A DNA stretch of 64,000 nucleotides. Source: Rhodeus uyekii. Its lineage: Eukaryota; Chordata; Actinopteri; Cypriniformes; Acheilognathidae. The position numbers and the translations under genes are program-made. The stretch's first letter is position 1; each line of letters begins with the position of its first letter. Shown piece by piece: positions 21,961 through 33,064 of the stretch. The stretch lies in contig JAWRVZ010000472.1 in the NCBI GenBank assembly GCA_037043235.1, forward strand, positions 124,501 through 188,500, written 5' to 3'. The notes under the pieces were generated by a model. That model ran no database searches. It was not told the DNA's origin and saw only the letters and a program-made list of their open reading frames with translations.

Positions 21961-22251
21961 TTAATTTTTTTTTTTTTTGACAAAGTCCTGACACTGGCGT
22001 AGTGCCTTGTCTTTGTGTGAATGTGTGGCTTCAAGTGTATTCGAGCCGTACACTATTGTCCACATGACCTGTTTTATGTCAGCATTCAGACATTCAGGCT
22101 TCGTGTGTCTGTCTTCTGTTATGAGCGCATGAGAAGAGTTGTCGCTGGTTCTTATGCACTCTGTCTTTGTTAGTGTTGATGAGGGAGGATGAATGTGAGG
22201 AGAACAGGATGAACAGAAACTTCCCTTTATTCTTAAACTGAAAACATACAC
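21961..22251 (-). other. Unassigned 96-codon open frame ending in a poly(A)-like run
   Basis: The minus-strand frame includes LNADIKQVMWTIVYGSNTL and a lysine run encoded by a tract of about 14 A at its 3' end. I do not recognise the protein. The A tract suggests a retroposed fragment of a transcript, but no target duplication was established. Confidence 0.25.
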
Positions 22252-22826
22252 ACTTTAAATATGAAACAAAAGGGCACACTTGTGCAAATTAGCACATTCA
22301 TACATACTAAATGAAGAAGGAATGAGGAGTTACATTCAAGCTATTTTTTAAGGCAAATGTTCAAGAAATTGTTTGAATATGTCATTTTAGTGACCAAACA
22401 TGAGTTTTAGGGGATACAATTATTGACTACAAGGGGACTTTAATATCTTCTGTTATGTTTTTAATGGTTTACAATATTCTGAAAATCACCATCTTGTTCA
22501 CATGCCAGAAATTAAAGTGGTCCAGAGATAACTGTTTTTTTCCATACACACACACACTTGCGGCCTTCATGCTCACTTTAACATTTGTGCCAAATACAAG
22601 AAATGTGTGCTGAAGTTCAAACACCACAAATGTGGTTATTACTTCCTTCTTGATGAAACCAAATAAGATATGTGAATGATGAAGAGCAGAGATAAAACTT
22701 TCAAGAAGGATTTTGGAGAAGGTTGCTCTGAACAGGCAACTGATTGTTGTGATTCTCGTGGTTATTAATTTTTCTTTTCATCATTCTGAAAGTAAAGTTC
22801 AGATTGCTGGAGCTCAAAGAGTGAAA

Positions 22827-25800
22827 ATGGCTTCACAAGCTGAACATGATCATATTTGTCCTGTATGTTGTGAAATCTTCAAGGATCCTGTTATTCTGTC
22901 ATGTAGTCACAGTTTCTGTAAAGACTGTATTCATCAGTTCTGGAGAACGAAGGAAACTCAGTATTATCCTGTTTGCAAGAAAAGATCCTCAAGAGATGAT
23001 ACTCCATGTATCCCTTCATTAAAGAACTTGTGTGAGTCGTTCCTGAAGGAGAGAAATGAGAGACGTTCATCAGGATCTGAGGAGATCTGCAGTTTACACA
23101 GTGAGAAACTCAAACTCTTCTGTCTGGAAGACGAACAGCCTGCATGTTTCGTGTGCAGAGATTCACAGAAACATGACAATCACACATTCAGAACCATCAA
23201 TGAGGTTATTCCAGCTTATAAGGTAAGACAGATTTACATATGAGGATAAGCTTATGTATTACATATAGAAATGCATTAAATAAATCTCTTCACTTAAATT
23301 CTAGGAGGAGCTCGATACAGCACTGAAGTTCATACAAGAGAAACTCAAACACAGTGAAAACGTTAAAAGAGAGTTTGAGAAAACAGTTCAAAGCATCAAG
23401 GTGAGGATTGATTGTAATGACATATTTACAGATTTACATAATGTTTGATTAGAACAGCTGAACCGATTTATCAGACATACTTACGTTTTTATTGATTGAC
23501 TGAAACAGACACTGGTTGGGTTACCTTGTTATATAATGTCATTCCATAGACATAATGATTTTTATACTATACAAACTGGATATTCTATCCCATAACTTAG
23601 ATCATCAAACAAATGTAATAATTAGATCAAAGATAAGTAAATACAAAATTACGTTTTCAAATGAAGATTGTTATTATTTAGGGAAAACAAAATCCAAAAC
23701 TACATGGCCCTATGTCAAAAAATGTTTGCCACCTAAACCTTATATCTGATTGAGCCTTTAGTAGCAACAACTGCAGTCAAGCGTTTGCGATGACTTGTTA
23801 TGAGTGTTTTACAGTTGGAGGAATTTTGGTCCACTCGTCTTTGCAAAATTGTGGTGCAAACATGAAAAAAATTGAAACCAGGAAGTTGGAAAATGTCTCG
23901 GGTTACGAATGTAACCCTGGTTCCCTGAGGGGAAAGAGACGCTGTGTCAAAGCGCTAGGGGAAATAGCCTTGCGTCAGTCACGTGAAGATCTGTGCAACC
24001 AATGAGAGACAAACGCGTGTGAATGCGTCACCGCCGGCACGTGCTGGTGACGTCATGAGGAAGAGCATAAAGCGCGTCCGAGACCCGGAAGCGCCAGCAA
24101 AAGAGTGTCTGAAGCGGGCCCGGAGGCGCAAGGAGCTGAGGCAAAGACGCAGCGTCTCGTTCCCCTCAGGGAACCAGGGTTACATTCGTAACCCGAGACG
24201 TTCCCTTTCAGGGAACTCGAGCTGCGTCAAAGCGCTAGGGGAACGCTATACCAACGCCACCTCAACGACGCCGGCATCCGGGTGTGTCCCAGCTCACTGA
24301 GAGAGCACCCTGGTTCCCGGGGCGGCATCGAGGTCCAATTGGTAAAACCTCATGAATGTGTGCGGCGAGGACCAGCCAGCCGCAGCACAAATATCAGACA
24401 AGGAAGCTCCAGAGAGGTGAGCCTTGGATACCGCCACGCTCCGAGTGGAGTGGGCCCGGACCCTCAACCCTCATGCCCGGAGAAGCATGTCCGGCTGACT
24501 CGTAAGCTAGACAGATAGCCTCGACTATCCACCTGCTTAGTGTTTGCTTAGAAGCTGGAAACCCCTTGGGGGCCCCAAAGCAAACAAACAGTTGGTCCGA
24601 CTTACGCCAAGTGGCAGTCTTGAGTACGTAAGCGTCCAGTGCTCGCACTGGACAGACCTTGTTCTTGTGCTCCTGGTCATGATCGTCAAATGGGGGAGGG
24701 CAGAAGGCCTGCAAGGCCTGATAGACCGAGCCACATTAGTGGGAACCTTAGGGACATAGCCTGGCCTCGGGTGGAGAAAGGCTTTCGCCATCCCGGGCGC
24801 GAACTCGAGGCATGAGGGAGCCTTCAAGAGGGCCTGAAGATCCCCGAACTTCTTAAGCGAGGTGATGGCCAGCAAAAGAAGGGTCTTAAGAGAGAGGAGC
24901 TTGATAGGGAGCTCCTCCAAAGGTTCAAAGGGTGCCTGGGACAGGCCTTGGAGTACCACAGACAAGTCCCAGGCAGGCACCCTAGTCTGTGCCGCAGGTC
25001 TCAGCCTTAATGTGCCACAGAGGAAACAAGTGATTAGGGGGTCCCTGCCCAAGGACACCCCACCCAGAGGTACATGGCAAGCTGATATGGCAGCCACATA
25101 AACCTTCAAGGTGGAGGGGGACAAATCTTTTTTGCTGGAACTCCAGCACTTTGCAGACTCGACAGGTTACTGGGTTCTCCTGCCTTTCACTACACCAAGA
25201 CGTGAAAAATTTCCACTTTAAGGCATAGAGTTTCCTCGTGGAGGGAGCTCTGGACTGAAGGATGGTCTGAAGGATGGTCACAGCCTCGGCTGAGAGACCG
25301 GATTCTATGAGCAGGACCCCTTCAGGGGCCAGACCCACAGCTTCATTGGCTCTGGGCGAGGGTACAGAATGCAACCCTCCGCCTGGGACAGAAGGTCCCT
25401 CCTGACCAGAATCTCCCAGAGGACTCCGTCGAGGAGGGCCACCAGGTCCGTGAACCATATTCTGGAAGGCCAGTGGGGGGCCACTAGCGTGAGATGGACC
25501 TTGTCCCGGCGAATTTTGGCCAGAACTCCCGGGAGCAGAGCGATCGGGGGAAAGGCGTACAGGCGTAACCTCGGCCACGCATGTACCATAGCATCCCGCC
25601 CCCCCGAAGGCGAACCTCAGGAACTTCCTTCTTTGGAACTATGAAGTACCGGCTGTAGAACCCGGACTTGCTTTCCGCGAGGGGTACATACTCGATGGCC
25701 CCTTTCGCCAGCAGAGTGTCTACTTCTTGTTCCAAGACCAGAGCCTGCTGGGGGCCTACCACTGACTGTAGGACCCCCGAGAACCAGGGTGGTGAAACCC

Positions 25801-28800
25801 CGAACTGAATGGCATACCCGGAGGTTACCGTGCGCAGGACCCACTGAGAGATACCGGGTAGCCGTGACCACGCAGCCCGGAATTCTACTAGGGGAACCAG
25901 CCTCCCGGGGCTGGTCTCTGGTACTGTGAACATATCCACTACTGAGCCGGGGCTTCCGGAAAAACACGGGTGGATTGCTCTAGGACCCTCCTTAGAGGGG
26001 GTGGTTCTCCCATGGCGGGCTGACACTGTAGCATGGGAGACGCCACCTTGTTGCGGCTTGGCGTCAGGACCGCTTCGTTTTAGCCTTCTGATTTTTAAGG
26101 AAGACCTTCAGATCACCTTTTTTACCAGAAGACTGGATTTGGACCTGTCGGCCCGACTATCCAGGTTTTACCGGAGGAAGTCGGGTCGCGACACTTTCCT
26201 TCTGAGCGACCCTGTGTGCGGAGCTCTGAGACCGCGATTGATCGACGGTCTCACGTGGAGGGCGGCGGGGAAAAACTTTGCTGAATGCTGCCTGCTGTCG
26301 TGCAGCCTCCTGGAACTTGTCGACGACGCTTTTTACGGCCTCGCCAAACAAGCCCGAAGGGGACAGAGGGGCGTCCAGCAGCACAAATTTATCTTTGTCC
26401 GATAAATTGAGCCATAAGTGTCTCTCCGTGGCCACCAGAGCTGCCATGGAGCGGCCGAAAGAGTAGGCCGTCTCCCTAGTGGTCCGAAGAGACAAATCCA
26501 CGATCCGGCGCAGCTCTGCCACTGCCTCCGGACCGATACCACCGCCCTCGTTGAGGTCCCCAAGCAACTCCGCTTGATAGGCCTGCAGCAGTGCCGTAGT
26601 ATGCAGACACGCAGCAGCCTGGCTCGAAGCAGAGTATGCTTTCCCCACCAAAGACGATGTGACGCGCATCGGCTTGGTGGGGAGCGCCAGAGCTTTAATA
26701 GAGGTTGCAGACTGGGGAACGAGGTACCCAGCGAGAGCCTCGTCCACTTTCTGCATCCCCCCATAACCATAATGTTGCGCCCCGACAAGATTTGTATACA
26801 TCGCACTTCGTGGTGTATGAACTCTTTCGGAGGCTGGCCTATTCCAAGATCTAGATACCTCAGCATGTAAATCAGAAATAAAAGGCATAGCTCGGCGCGG
26901 GGGAGTGACGCAAGCAGGCAGGTAGCGCTCGTCTAAGATACTCTTTCTAGGACGAACACTCCTGGTCTCCGCCGGCCAATCAATATCCAGACGTGAGACC
27001 GCTCACGCCACAACCTCAACTAGCTCCTCAATTGCCGGTGAGGAGGGTGGCGAATCCTCCCCAACCGGGTCGACACTAGCTAAATCCATCTCATCTGAAC
27101 TAGATAAAGCTAGTGTCGGAGCCCCAGCACGATCGTCTCTCGAGGAGCGCTCGTGACTGGGACCCGCCTCATCTCGTGAGAGTTGAGATAAGGGAGGACC
27201 CATCCCAGCAGCCTCAGCGAGATCTATTTGTGAACCCCATGACTGCGAGCGCCGCAAAGCCTCGGCCACTGCAGGTCCCGAACCACGGGGAACACTAGCC
27301 TGAGCGGCCTCAATACAGACTGCCAGGCGGGAGCGGAGCGTATGCAGAGAGAACTTCTCGCAGTCCTTACAGCCGGCATTCTCAAGTGCCGACCGCGCAT
27401 GCTCCACTCCCAAACAGACAACACACATAACATGTGTATCCCTGTCCGTTATAAAACGCGGACAGGGAAAAACACACGGTCTAAATGCCTGTTCATTCGC
27501 CATACTCTCACACAAAGTCCCTGATTTTTAAACTAGTCTTAGTTTCAAATCACTCTCACACAGACACAGACGCTGAAGACACTCAGAGCTGGCGCTTCCG
27601 GGTCTCGGATGCGCTCTATGCTCTTCCTCATGACGTCACCGGCACGTGCCGGCGGTGACGCATTCACACGCGTTCGTCTCTCATTGGTTGCACAGATCTT
27701 CACGTGACTGACGCAAGGCTATTTCCCCTAGCGCTTTGACGCAGCTCGAGTTCCCTGAAAGGGAACACTTTTTACACCACTGACTAGGCCTTTTCTGATC
27801 TTTCAATCTTTACATATGAATGTATGAACACTACCTCTGGAAGTGGTTGAAAGTGAACAGGTTCAAAACCTTTCAGATCCCCTTTAAAGCTGTTAAGCTC
27901 TGTCTACATCGAAAACACATCTTAACCCTCAGGTGTCATACCCTCAGGTGTCATGTCAGGTGTCATTGTCCTAGGGAACTTTGATAATTTTTGCTTTTTT
28001 CAGCTGTTTATAAACATATTAATGGCAAATCGTCATTACATGCTTCAGCACAAACTTGGTTACAATAGTCACAGTCCTGTCGAGTCTCCACTCCTTTTGT
28101 GTTCTTCCGGTATAATTTCCTTTACCTGTTGTGGCAATCACCTCCTTGTTAGTCTCGTCACCTGTTCCCAATCCCCTCCTGTGTATAAACCCTCATGTTT
28201 TCCCTTGTCTTTGTCAATTGTTACAGTATTCCCTGTTTCTCAGAGTTGCTCCCAGGTTTTTGCACAAAGCGTGCTTCTTTTGTTTATATATTTAAAGTAT
28301 TTTTATTTTGCATGAATAAAGAGTTTCCATTTATCTATTATTATCTATTATCTCCACAACTTCCTCACTGCGCACAGAATAACACTAACAACAATAATAT
28401 GTGAGCAACATGGATATGTGGGTAGGTATGTATAATTCTAAATAATGCTGTGAGACACTTGAGAAGACAATGACCCGCATAATGAGCCTTTCAGTCAGGT
28501 ATGTGAGAGGAAACTACAAGAAATAATTTAGAGACATAATATATTTATATTATATTTACTTAGTGTGAAAACCCAATAATGTCTCGAGCACCATCAGTCC
28601 ATAATCCGTAGAGTCTGTTTAACATGGAAAATATTCTGAATTCTCATTCTAACATGGCTACCACATTTTGAGTTCAGTTGCTATACTTTCAAATTATATA
28701 GTGTAATTGTCCCTTTTTCAACAGCAGCTCAGTTGTGGTAAATGAGAGTGCTGCTTATTCATTCGCACACCTACATTTCCTGCCTGTATGAAAAATCACG

Positions 28801-30738
28801 ACCTTTGAGTTACAAGTCGGGTTCCCAAAGACACACAACATCTACTACTAAATTACTAGTACTTCAGAAAGTTAAAGTTGTAGTTTAACTAACCCACATT
28901 TCTCCACTCGCTCTTCTTGCTGCTGCAGAATAAGTTGTGTATTTGAATGTGATTTGATTTCAGTCTCAAGCTGAACACACAGAGCGTCAGATTAAACTGC
29001 AGTTTGAGAATCTTCATCAGTTTCTCAGAGATGAAGAAGAAGCTACAATCACTGCACTGAGGGAGGAAGAGGAGCAGAAGAAGCAGATGATGAAGGAGAA
29101 GCTGGAGAAGATGGACATACACATCTCAGATCTTTCACACTCAATCAAAGACATGGAGGAGATGATGAAAGCCAGTTACGTCTGCTTTCTGAAGGTCTTG
29201 ATTTCACATCATTGAATCATTGATTGAATATTGATTAGCACTGATGCTTTTCCACTGATGGGCCAGTAGGCCAGTGCGATCCAGGGCTAATAGCATGTCA
29301 AGTGGGACCAATAGACTTTGACTTCATGCACAGAGCCCAGAATTAAGTTGTGTTTCCACTGTTGGGCCAGTAGCCCCGCAACGCTACCCTAAAAAAACAC
29401 CCTTAACACGCCTCCATAGAACTGCGTCACATAAACCAATCATTTCACCAGCTGACTGAAAACTAGCTAGAAATGAAGATGATTGAAGCAAATGTTGGCT
29501 CAAACACTCAAGATTAGCACCTAGCCGTTGTCCCCATTGAAGCCCAGAGGAGGCCCAATCAAGCCCCGTAAACAACAGTGGAAACACAACTGCGCACTAG
29601 CACACTTGTTTTGGCCTGATAGTAAAATCATGGCTTTTGAGTTCTTGATGATAAATGGTGTGTTTGTTCTGCAGGAGTTTCCAGTCTCAATGGAAAGGTG
29701 AGTGATCTACTGGTGTCTCTGGTCTCTCTGGTTCTGATCCAAAGCCACTGCAGTTCTGACTCCTGAATGTTCTTCCAGAGTCCAGATCTCACAGCCGGAT
29801 CCACAGATGGCTTCTGGATCTTTGATTCATGTGCCGCGTTACTTGGGGAACCTGCCGTTCAGAGTCGGGCAGAGGATGCAGGACTTTGTTGAATACTGTG
29901 AGTCTGGAGAGGATATGTGGTGTTTCAGACACACTGGAAATCACACATTAATTGAAGATTTACAGATTTCACATGTATGTGTGAATTACCAGATGAGCTA
30001 CTACACTAAAATGACCTGTAAACAAGACAAGAACATGATATTAATCAGTTTCAGTGATTTTTTCGTCAATATCAGTTCCAATATTTCTCAAGCACATATT
30101 TACTATTACAACACTGACAGTGATGAGAGGAAAGTGTCAGATGTGTTTGATCGACAGGACGAGTGTCATAATTCATAACAATCTGTGTACTTTATATGAA
30201 CATCAGAATAAACACAACTGTTGATTGTGTTTCATCAGATCCTGTGATTCTGGATCCAAACACTGCGAATCCACGTCTCCTCCTGTCTGATGATCTGACC
30301 AGTGTGAAATTCATCTGGGATGAACAACCACTTCCTGAAAATCCAGAGAGATTTGAAATCTCTGAGTGTGTTCTGAGTTCAGAGGGTTTTAACTCAGGAA
30401 CTCACAGCTGGGATGTGAAGGTTAAAGAGAGTGAATGTTGGAGTCTTGGAGTAACAACAGCATCAAACCAGAGGAAGGGACGGGATTTCTGTAAATCTGA
30501 TGTTTGGAGTGTGTCGTATGATCCTTTCAAATGGCTTGGGTTTGGTTTTCCTGTTGAACAAGATCTTGATCGTGTGAGAGTTTATCTGGATTATGACAGA
30601 GGAACAGTGTCATTCTATGATCCTGAAACTAACACACATATACACACATTCACAACCACCTTCACTGACACACTCTTTCCATTCTTCTGCAATCTTGATG
30701 AAATTAAATGTCTAAATATTTTACCAGTTAAACTGTAA
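22827..30738 (+). CDS. finTRIM family protein (RING, B-box, coiled coil, B30.2), six exons
   Basis: Exons: 22827-23222, 23305-23400, 28964-29194, 29675-29697, 29779-29897, 30239-30738. All junctions are GT-AG and the phases join to one 454-codon frame ending TAA. The start is the ATG that gives MASQAEHDH; an upstream in-frame ATG at 22713 lies in what is leader sequence in related copies. Domains: RING at residues 11-50, B-box 2 (CSLHSEKLKLFCLEDEQP) near 100-130, coiled coil 133-241, B30.2 (PRY with LDPNTANPR, then SPRY with LDYDRGTVSF) at about 289-454. The exon sizes 96, 231 and 23 are those of fish finTRIM genes. In this family RING proteins act as ubiquitin E3 ligases, several are virus- or interferon-induced, and B30.2 binds the target. 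Oddity: the seventh zinc ligand of the RING is Tyr47 (TAT) where sister copies have Cys (TGT), so ligase activity is doubtful. Intron 2 (5.6 kb) carries a DIRS element. The exact orthologue is not assigned. Confidence 0.88.
23690..23885. mobile_element. Partial copy of an abundant fish non-autonomous DNA element
   Basis: The words CCCTATGTCAAAAAATGTTT, GTAGCAACAACTGCAGTCAA and TTTTGGTCCACTCGTCTTTG belong to a repeat I know from many cyprinid introns. The same family is present in the Ly6 intron at 45590-45860. Only one part is present before the DIRS insertion. Confidence 0.55.
24394..25590 (-). pseudogene. DIRS copy 3 tyrosine recombinase, frameshifted
   Basis: Overlapping minus-strand frames (25589-25305, 25578-24982, 25124-24537, 24714-24394) cover the recombinase. 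RKLYALKWKFFTSWCSE lies in the N-terminal part, LAITSLKKFGDLQ in the catalytic core, and LSRWIVEAICLAYESAG just before the expected HxxR box. The HxxR box itself is damaged here (the frame reads GMRVEGPGPL), unlike copies 1 and 2. Confidence 0.72.
25590..26026 (-). pseudogene. DIRS copy 3 polymerase N-terminal part, truncated
   Basis: The minus-strand frame encodes EQEVDTLLAKGAIEYVP and FYSRYFIVPKK, the entry segment of the reverse transcriptase. It then jumps directly into sequence homologous to the recombinase-upstream linker (near 25590). The YIDD catalytic region seen in copy 2 is absent, so this deletion alone makes the copy non-autonomous. Confidence 0.75.
26157..27515 (-). pseudogene. 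DIRS copy 3 Gag, one in-frame stop
   Basis: The frame starts MCESMANEQ and continues from 27515 to a TGA at about 27003. It then resumes in the same frame to 26157, so a single stop interrupts an otherwise long reading frame. The N-terminal part has a cysteine pattern (CVVC ... CKDC) suggesting a zinc-binding fold. The later part has VDEALAGYL, PTKPMRVTS, GIGPEAVAELRR and GLFGEAVKSVVDKF, shared by all three copies here. By position it is the particle-forming protein of the element. Confidence 0.7.
28056..28390 (+). mobile_element. LTR-like remnant in finTRIM intron 2
   Basis: LTR-like composition, with GTATAAACCC (near 28182) as a possible TATA element and AATAAAGAG near 28315. ACAAT occurs on both sides as a possible 5-bp target duplication, but the expected TG start is mutated, so the borders are uncertain. 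Confidence 0.4.
29244..29592. mobile_element. Small inverted-repeat insertion in finTRIM intron 3
   Basis: Intron 3 is 480 bp here but 77 bp in the third finTRIM copy (54815-54891), whose flanks match. The extra piece starts TTTTCCACTGATGGG and ends with an AACAACAGTGGAAA word, imperfectly inverted. It is a short non-autonomous DNA element. Confidence 0.65.
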
Positions 30739-31920
30739 CAACTGAAAATCATTGAAACACCTGATCCTGCCAATGAATCAATTAAAATGTCGATCGATCA
30801 ATGAGCGACGACTATTGGTTCATCACAGAGAGGCAAAAAATTACTCTCAAGAAAGTGTTCGCTCACCATTCCTTGCTGGTGGAACAATCTCCCTGCCCTC
30901 ATTCGGAATGTAGAATCCTTGTCAATATTCAAAAGACTGCTGAAAACTCATCTCTTCTGTGAGCACCTAACATGACACACACACACACACCACCACCAAA
31001 AAAACCCCACAACTTCCTTACCTTTAGTTTCCTTTTAGGCTCTCTATTCTCCAAGCCTAGGCTGCTTCAAGTAATGTTCGAAACTTTGTATTGTGACACT
31101 CTCTAAATCGCTTTCTGTATTCCTCATGTTGTAATTCGCTTTGGATAAACGTGTCTGCTAAATGAATAAATGTTAAAATGTAAAATTTATATATAGCGTG
31201 TGCCATCTCATCACATTTAGTATGTGAAAGTGTACAAGAAGTTTTTTAAATGGTAACTCAACATATCAACATGTCTATGTGGGTTTTAGAATGGCTGTTA
31301 TCTGGGCAACCTAATGGGAGCCAATGGCAATGTATATGGTAATGGTAATTTATTTGCTCCACATGGGTCCTGTATTTGTTAGCCTATAGGGCACATGATG
31401 TGTTTATAGTGGGCTCTAAGAGGGGCCCATTTACATGTTCATTATATAGTCTCATTTGGGTCGCAAATGGGTGCTGATAATGGGGCCGATGTTACAGTCA
31501 ATCTTAGAATGAACGAAAAAAACTTTTTCCCCATTTGTATTATCTCAGCTGTTTGAGGCATACCTTAATGCCTCAAATTATTATCGCCTTAATGCACTTA
31601 GGCACTATCGATCTGAAGCAATAATGATCATGATCAATTCCAGGAGGATCCCACCCTTTCCTGATGTGTTTAATGCCTGTGCAGTGATTCGTGCTCAGTC
31701 TCACAAGTTTGAGGACATGCTTTTCTTTGCTTGCTCTCTAAATAACATACTTTTTCACATACAGTATGCACAGCAAGATCCATCAGACATCTGACCTTTT
31801 TGCAGATCTACCTTGCAGCTTGAGCTATACTGAACCTTTTCTTACTCTTTTACTGCTCTAATAGCTAAATCTATGTTTCAGATTTCATGTTCATCAGATC
31901 TACAGGGTGATAGCAGCCAT
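30739..31920. other. Downstream of the finTRIM gene: LINE tail, otherwise no gene
   Basis: At 30850-30960 the plus strand encodes SLAWWNNLPALI-like sequence followed by FKRLLKTHLF. At 31130-31185 a GCTTTGGATAAACGTGTCTG tail follows. Both are hallmarks of the 3' end of L2-type LINEs in fish. From 31190 to 31920 I see nothing that can be supported. Confidence 0.55.
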
Positions 31921-31921
31921 A

Positions 31922-32262
31922 TCACCCTGTAGCCTAAGACTGGTTGCCCACTGAAGCTAAGCAGGGTTGAGCCTGGTTAGTACCTGGATGGGAGACCTCC
32001 TGGGAAAAACTTGGTTGCTGCTAGAAGTGGTGTTAGGAGGCCAGCAGGGGGTGCTCACCCTGCGGTCTGTGTGGGTCCTAACGCCCCAGTATAGTGACAG
32101 GGACACTGTACTGCAACAAGCACCGTCTTTCGGATGAGATGTTAAACCGAGGTCCTGACTCTCTGTGGTCATTAAAAATCCCAGGATGTCTTTCGCAAGA
32201 GTAGGGGTGTAACTCGGGATCCCTGGGTTACAAGCGCTATATAAATGTAACTGATAATAATA
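31922..32262 (+). mobile_element. SINE3 (5S-rRNA-derived SINE)
   Basis: The head matches the 5S rRNA internal promoter region: GAAGCTAAGCAGGGTTGAGC, CTGGTTAGTACCTGGATGGG and AGACCTCCTGGG. The body carries AGGGACACTGTACTGCAACA and TCTTTCGGATGAGATGTTAA, typical of fish SINE3. It ends GCGCTATATAAATGTAACTG with a TAA-repeat tail. Transcription would be by RNA polymerase III. It also contains a CTCF-like word at 32041-32057. Confidence 0.88.
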
Positions 32263-32463
32263 ATAAGATCTACATCTTTCATGTTTGCATTAGTTGGGCT
32301 CTTGACCCAACTAAATATTAGGTTTTATTTAACCAAATTTTTTTCTCTGACTGCTGTGACAATGTATTTGTTTTGGAAATGTCTAAGAAAATGTATCATA
32401 CACACACACAGATATAGGGAGAGATATAGAGAGTAAATGTCTAAATGTTATTTTATGCATTTT

Positions 32464-32757
32464 TTAACAAGATGAGAAAATAGAGAGATAGGCGATTTCT
32501 TCTTTTCTTTTTTTTTTTACAATTTCACCAGCTTTAGAGAATATCCTCTCGCAAGGAACAGATGATGCAGGTGTACACAAAAACAGTTTAGAAAGCTGAT
32601 ATAAATGAGGATATATTGCTTTGAGTACACAACACTGAAATAAACTCAATCCACTCTCCTCAGCAATAACGCCAATGCAAACACCGTCTACTACAACCCA
32701 CGGTTTGGTTTCACTTTTATAAGAAATACAGCCGGCAGGTTTTAAACCCGTCAACAC
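32464..32757 (-). pseudogene. hAT transposase C-terminal fragment
   Basis: The minus-strand frame ends with a clear hAT dimerisation segment: YPHLYQLSKLFLCTPASS, VPCERIFSKAGEIVKKKR. The catalytic core is absent. The adjoining 32757-32930 resembles non-coding hAT end sequence (CAGTGGTTC near 32870), so it is probably the right part of a truncated element. Confidence 0.75.
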
Positions 32758-33019
32758 TGGATCAGGCTGTCAGAGCAGTCAGGTGGTTCACTGCCGGAGT
32801 GAAGCAGTGTGTTCGCTTCAAACGTCATTTTCACGTGACTAGTGACGTAATGATACAAGCTCCGAAGCAGTGGTTCATTGCAAGGACTGTTCGAGATTGA
32901 AGCAAGATTCGGAGCGTCAGACGTAACATCACTACCTGATTCTGTCTGCCTGCCTTTCTGACCCTTGCCTGGAATATCGTTTGTTTGCTCTCTGTCTGTC
33001 CTGACCATCCGCCTGTACT

Positions 33020-33064
33020 ACCATTCTTAGTAAAGACACTAAAACTCTATACACTTATCCCATG
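33020..33064. mobile_element. Left scrap of IS630-like inverted-repeat element, copy 1
   Basis: AAACTCTATACACTTATCCC followed by ATG matches 40489-40511 in copy 2. The match resumes at 39449 beyond the Gypsy insertion, which shows that the Gypsy element landed inside this element. Confidence 0.6.

Larger units (their letters stand above)
23894..27768 (-). mobile_element. DIRS-type tyrosine-recombinase retrotransposon, copy 3, in finTRIM intron 2
   Basis: The inverted terminal repeats are long and well kept: 23931-24105 is mirrored at about 27585-27745. The left end also holds the internal complementary region (23894-23940 against 24140-24205, then a further repeat to 24262). On the minus strand the order is Gag (27515-26157), start of the polymerase frame (26026-25600), then recombinase (25590-24394). 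The catalytic core of the reverse transcriptase and RNase H is deleted. It opposes the direction of the host gene and leaves its splice sites intact. No target duplication is expected for this class. Confidence 0.88.

Noticed and set aside
22713..22826. Upstream in-frame start of the finTRIM protein
   Set aside because: This stretch matches the non-coding leaders of the other copies; the ATG at 22827 gives the usual short N-terminus before the RING.
23790..24518. Small open frames containing VSGY...LRG
   Set aside because: They are translations of DIRS terminal and internal complementary repeats, which also occur at 767-850, 8049-8365 and elsewhere.
29807..30178. 123-codon frame as an exon of its own
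   Set aside because: It is exon 5 of the finTRIM gene read through its GTGAGT donor into the intron. The third copy shows the same donor.
31957..32172. 71-codon minus-strand frame
   Set aside because: It lies wholly inside the SINE3.
32045..32172. A 5S rRNA gene
   Set aside because: Only the internal promoter part resembles 5S, and the sequence continues into a SINE3 body and tail.
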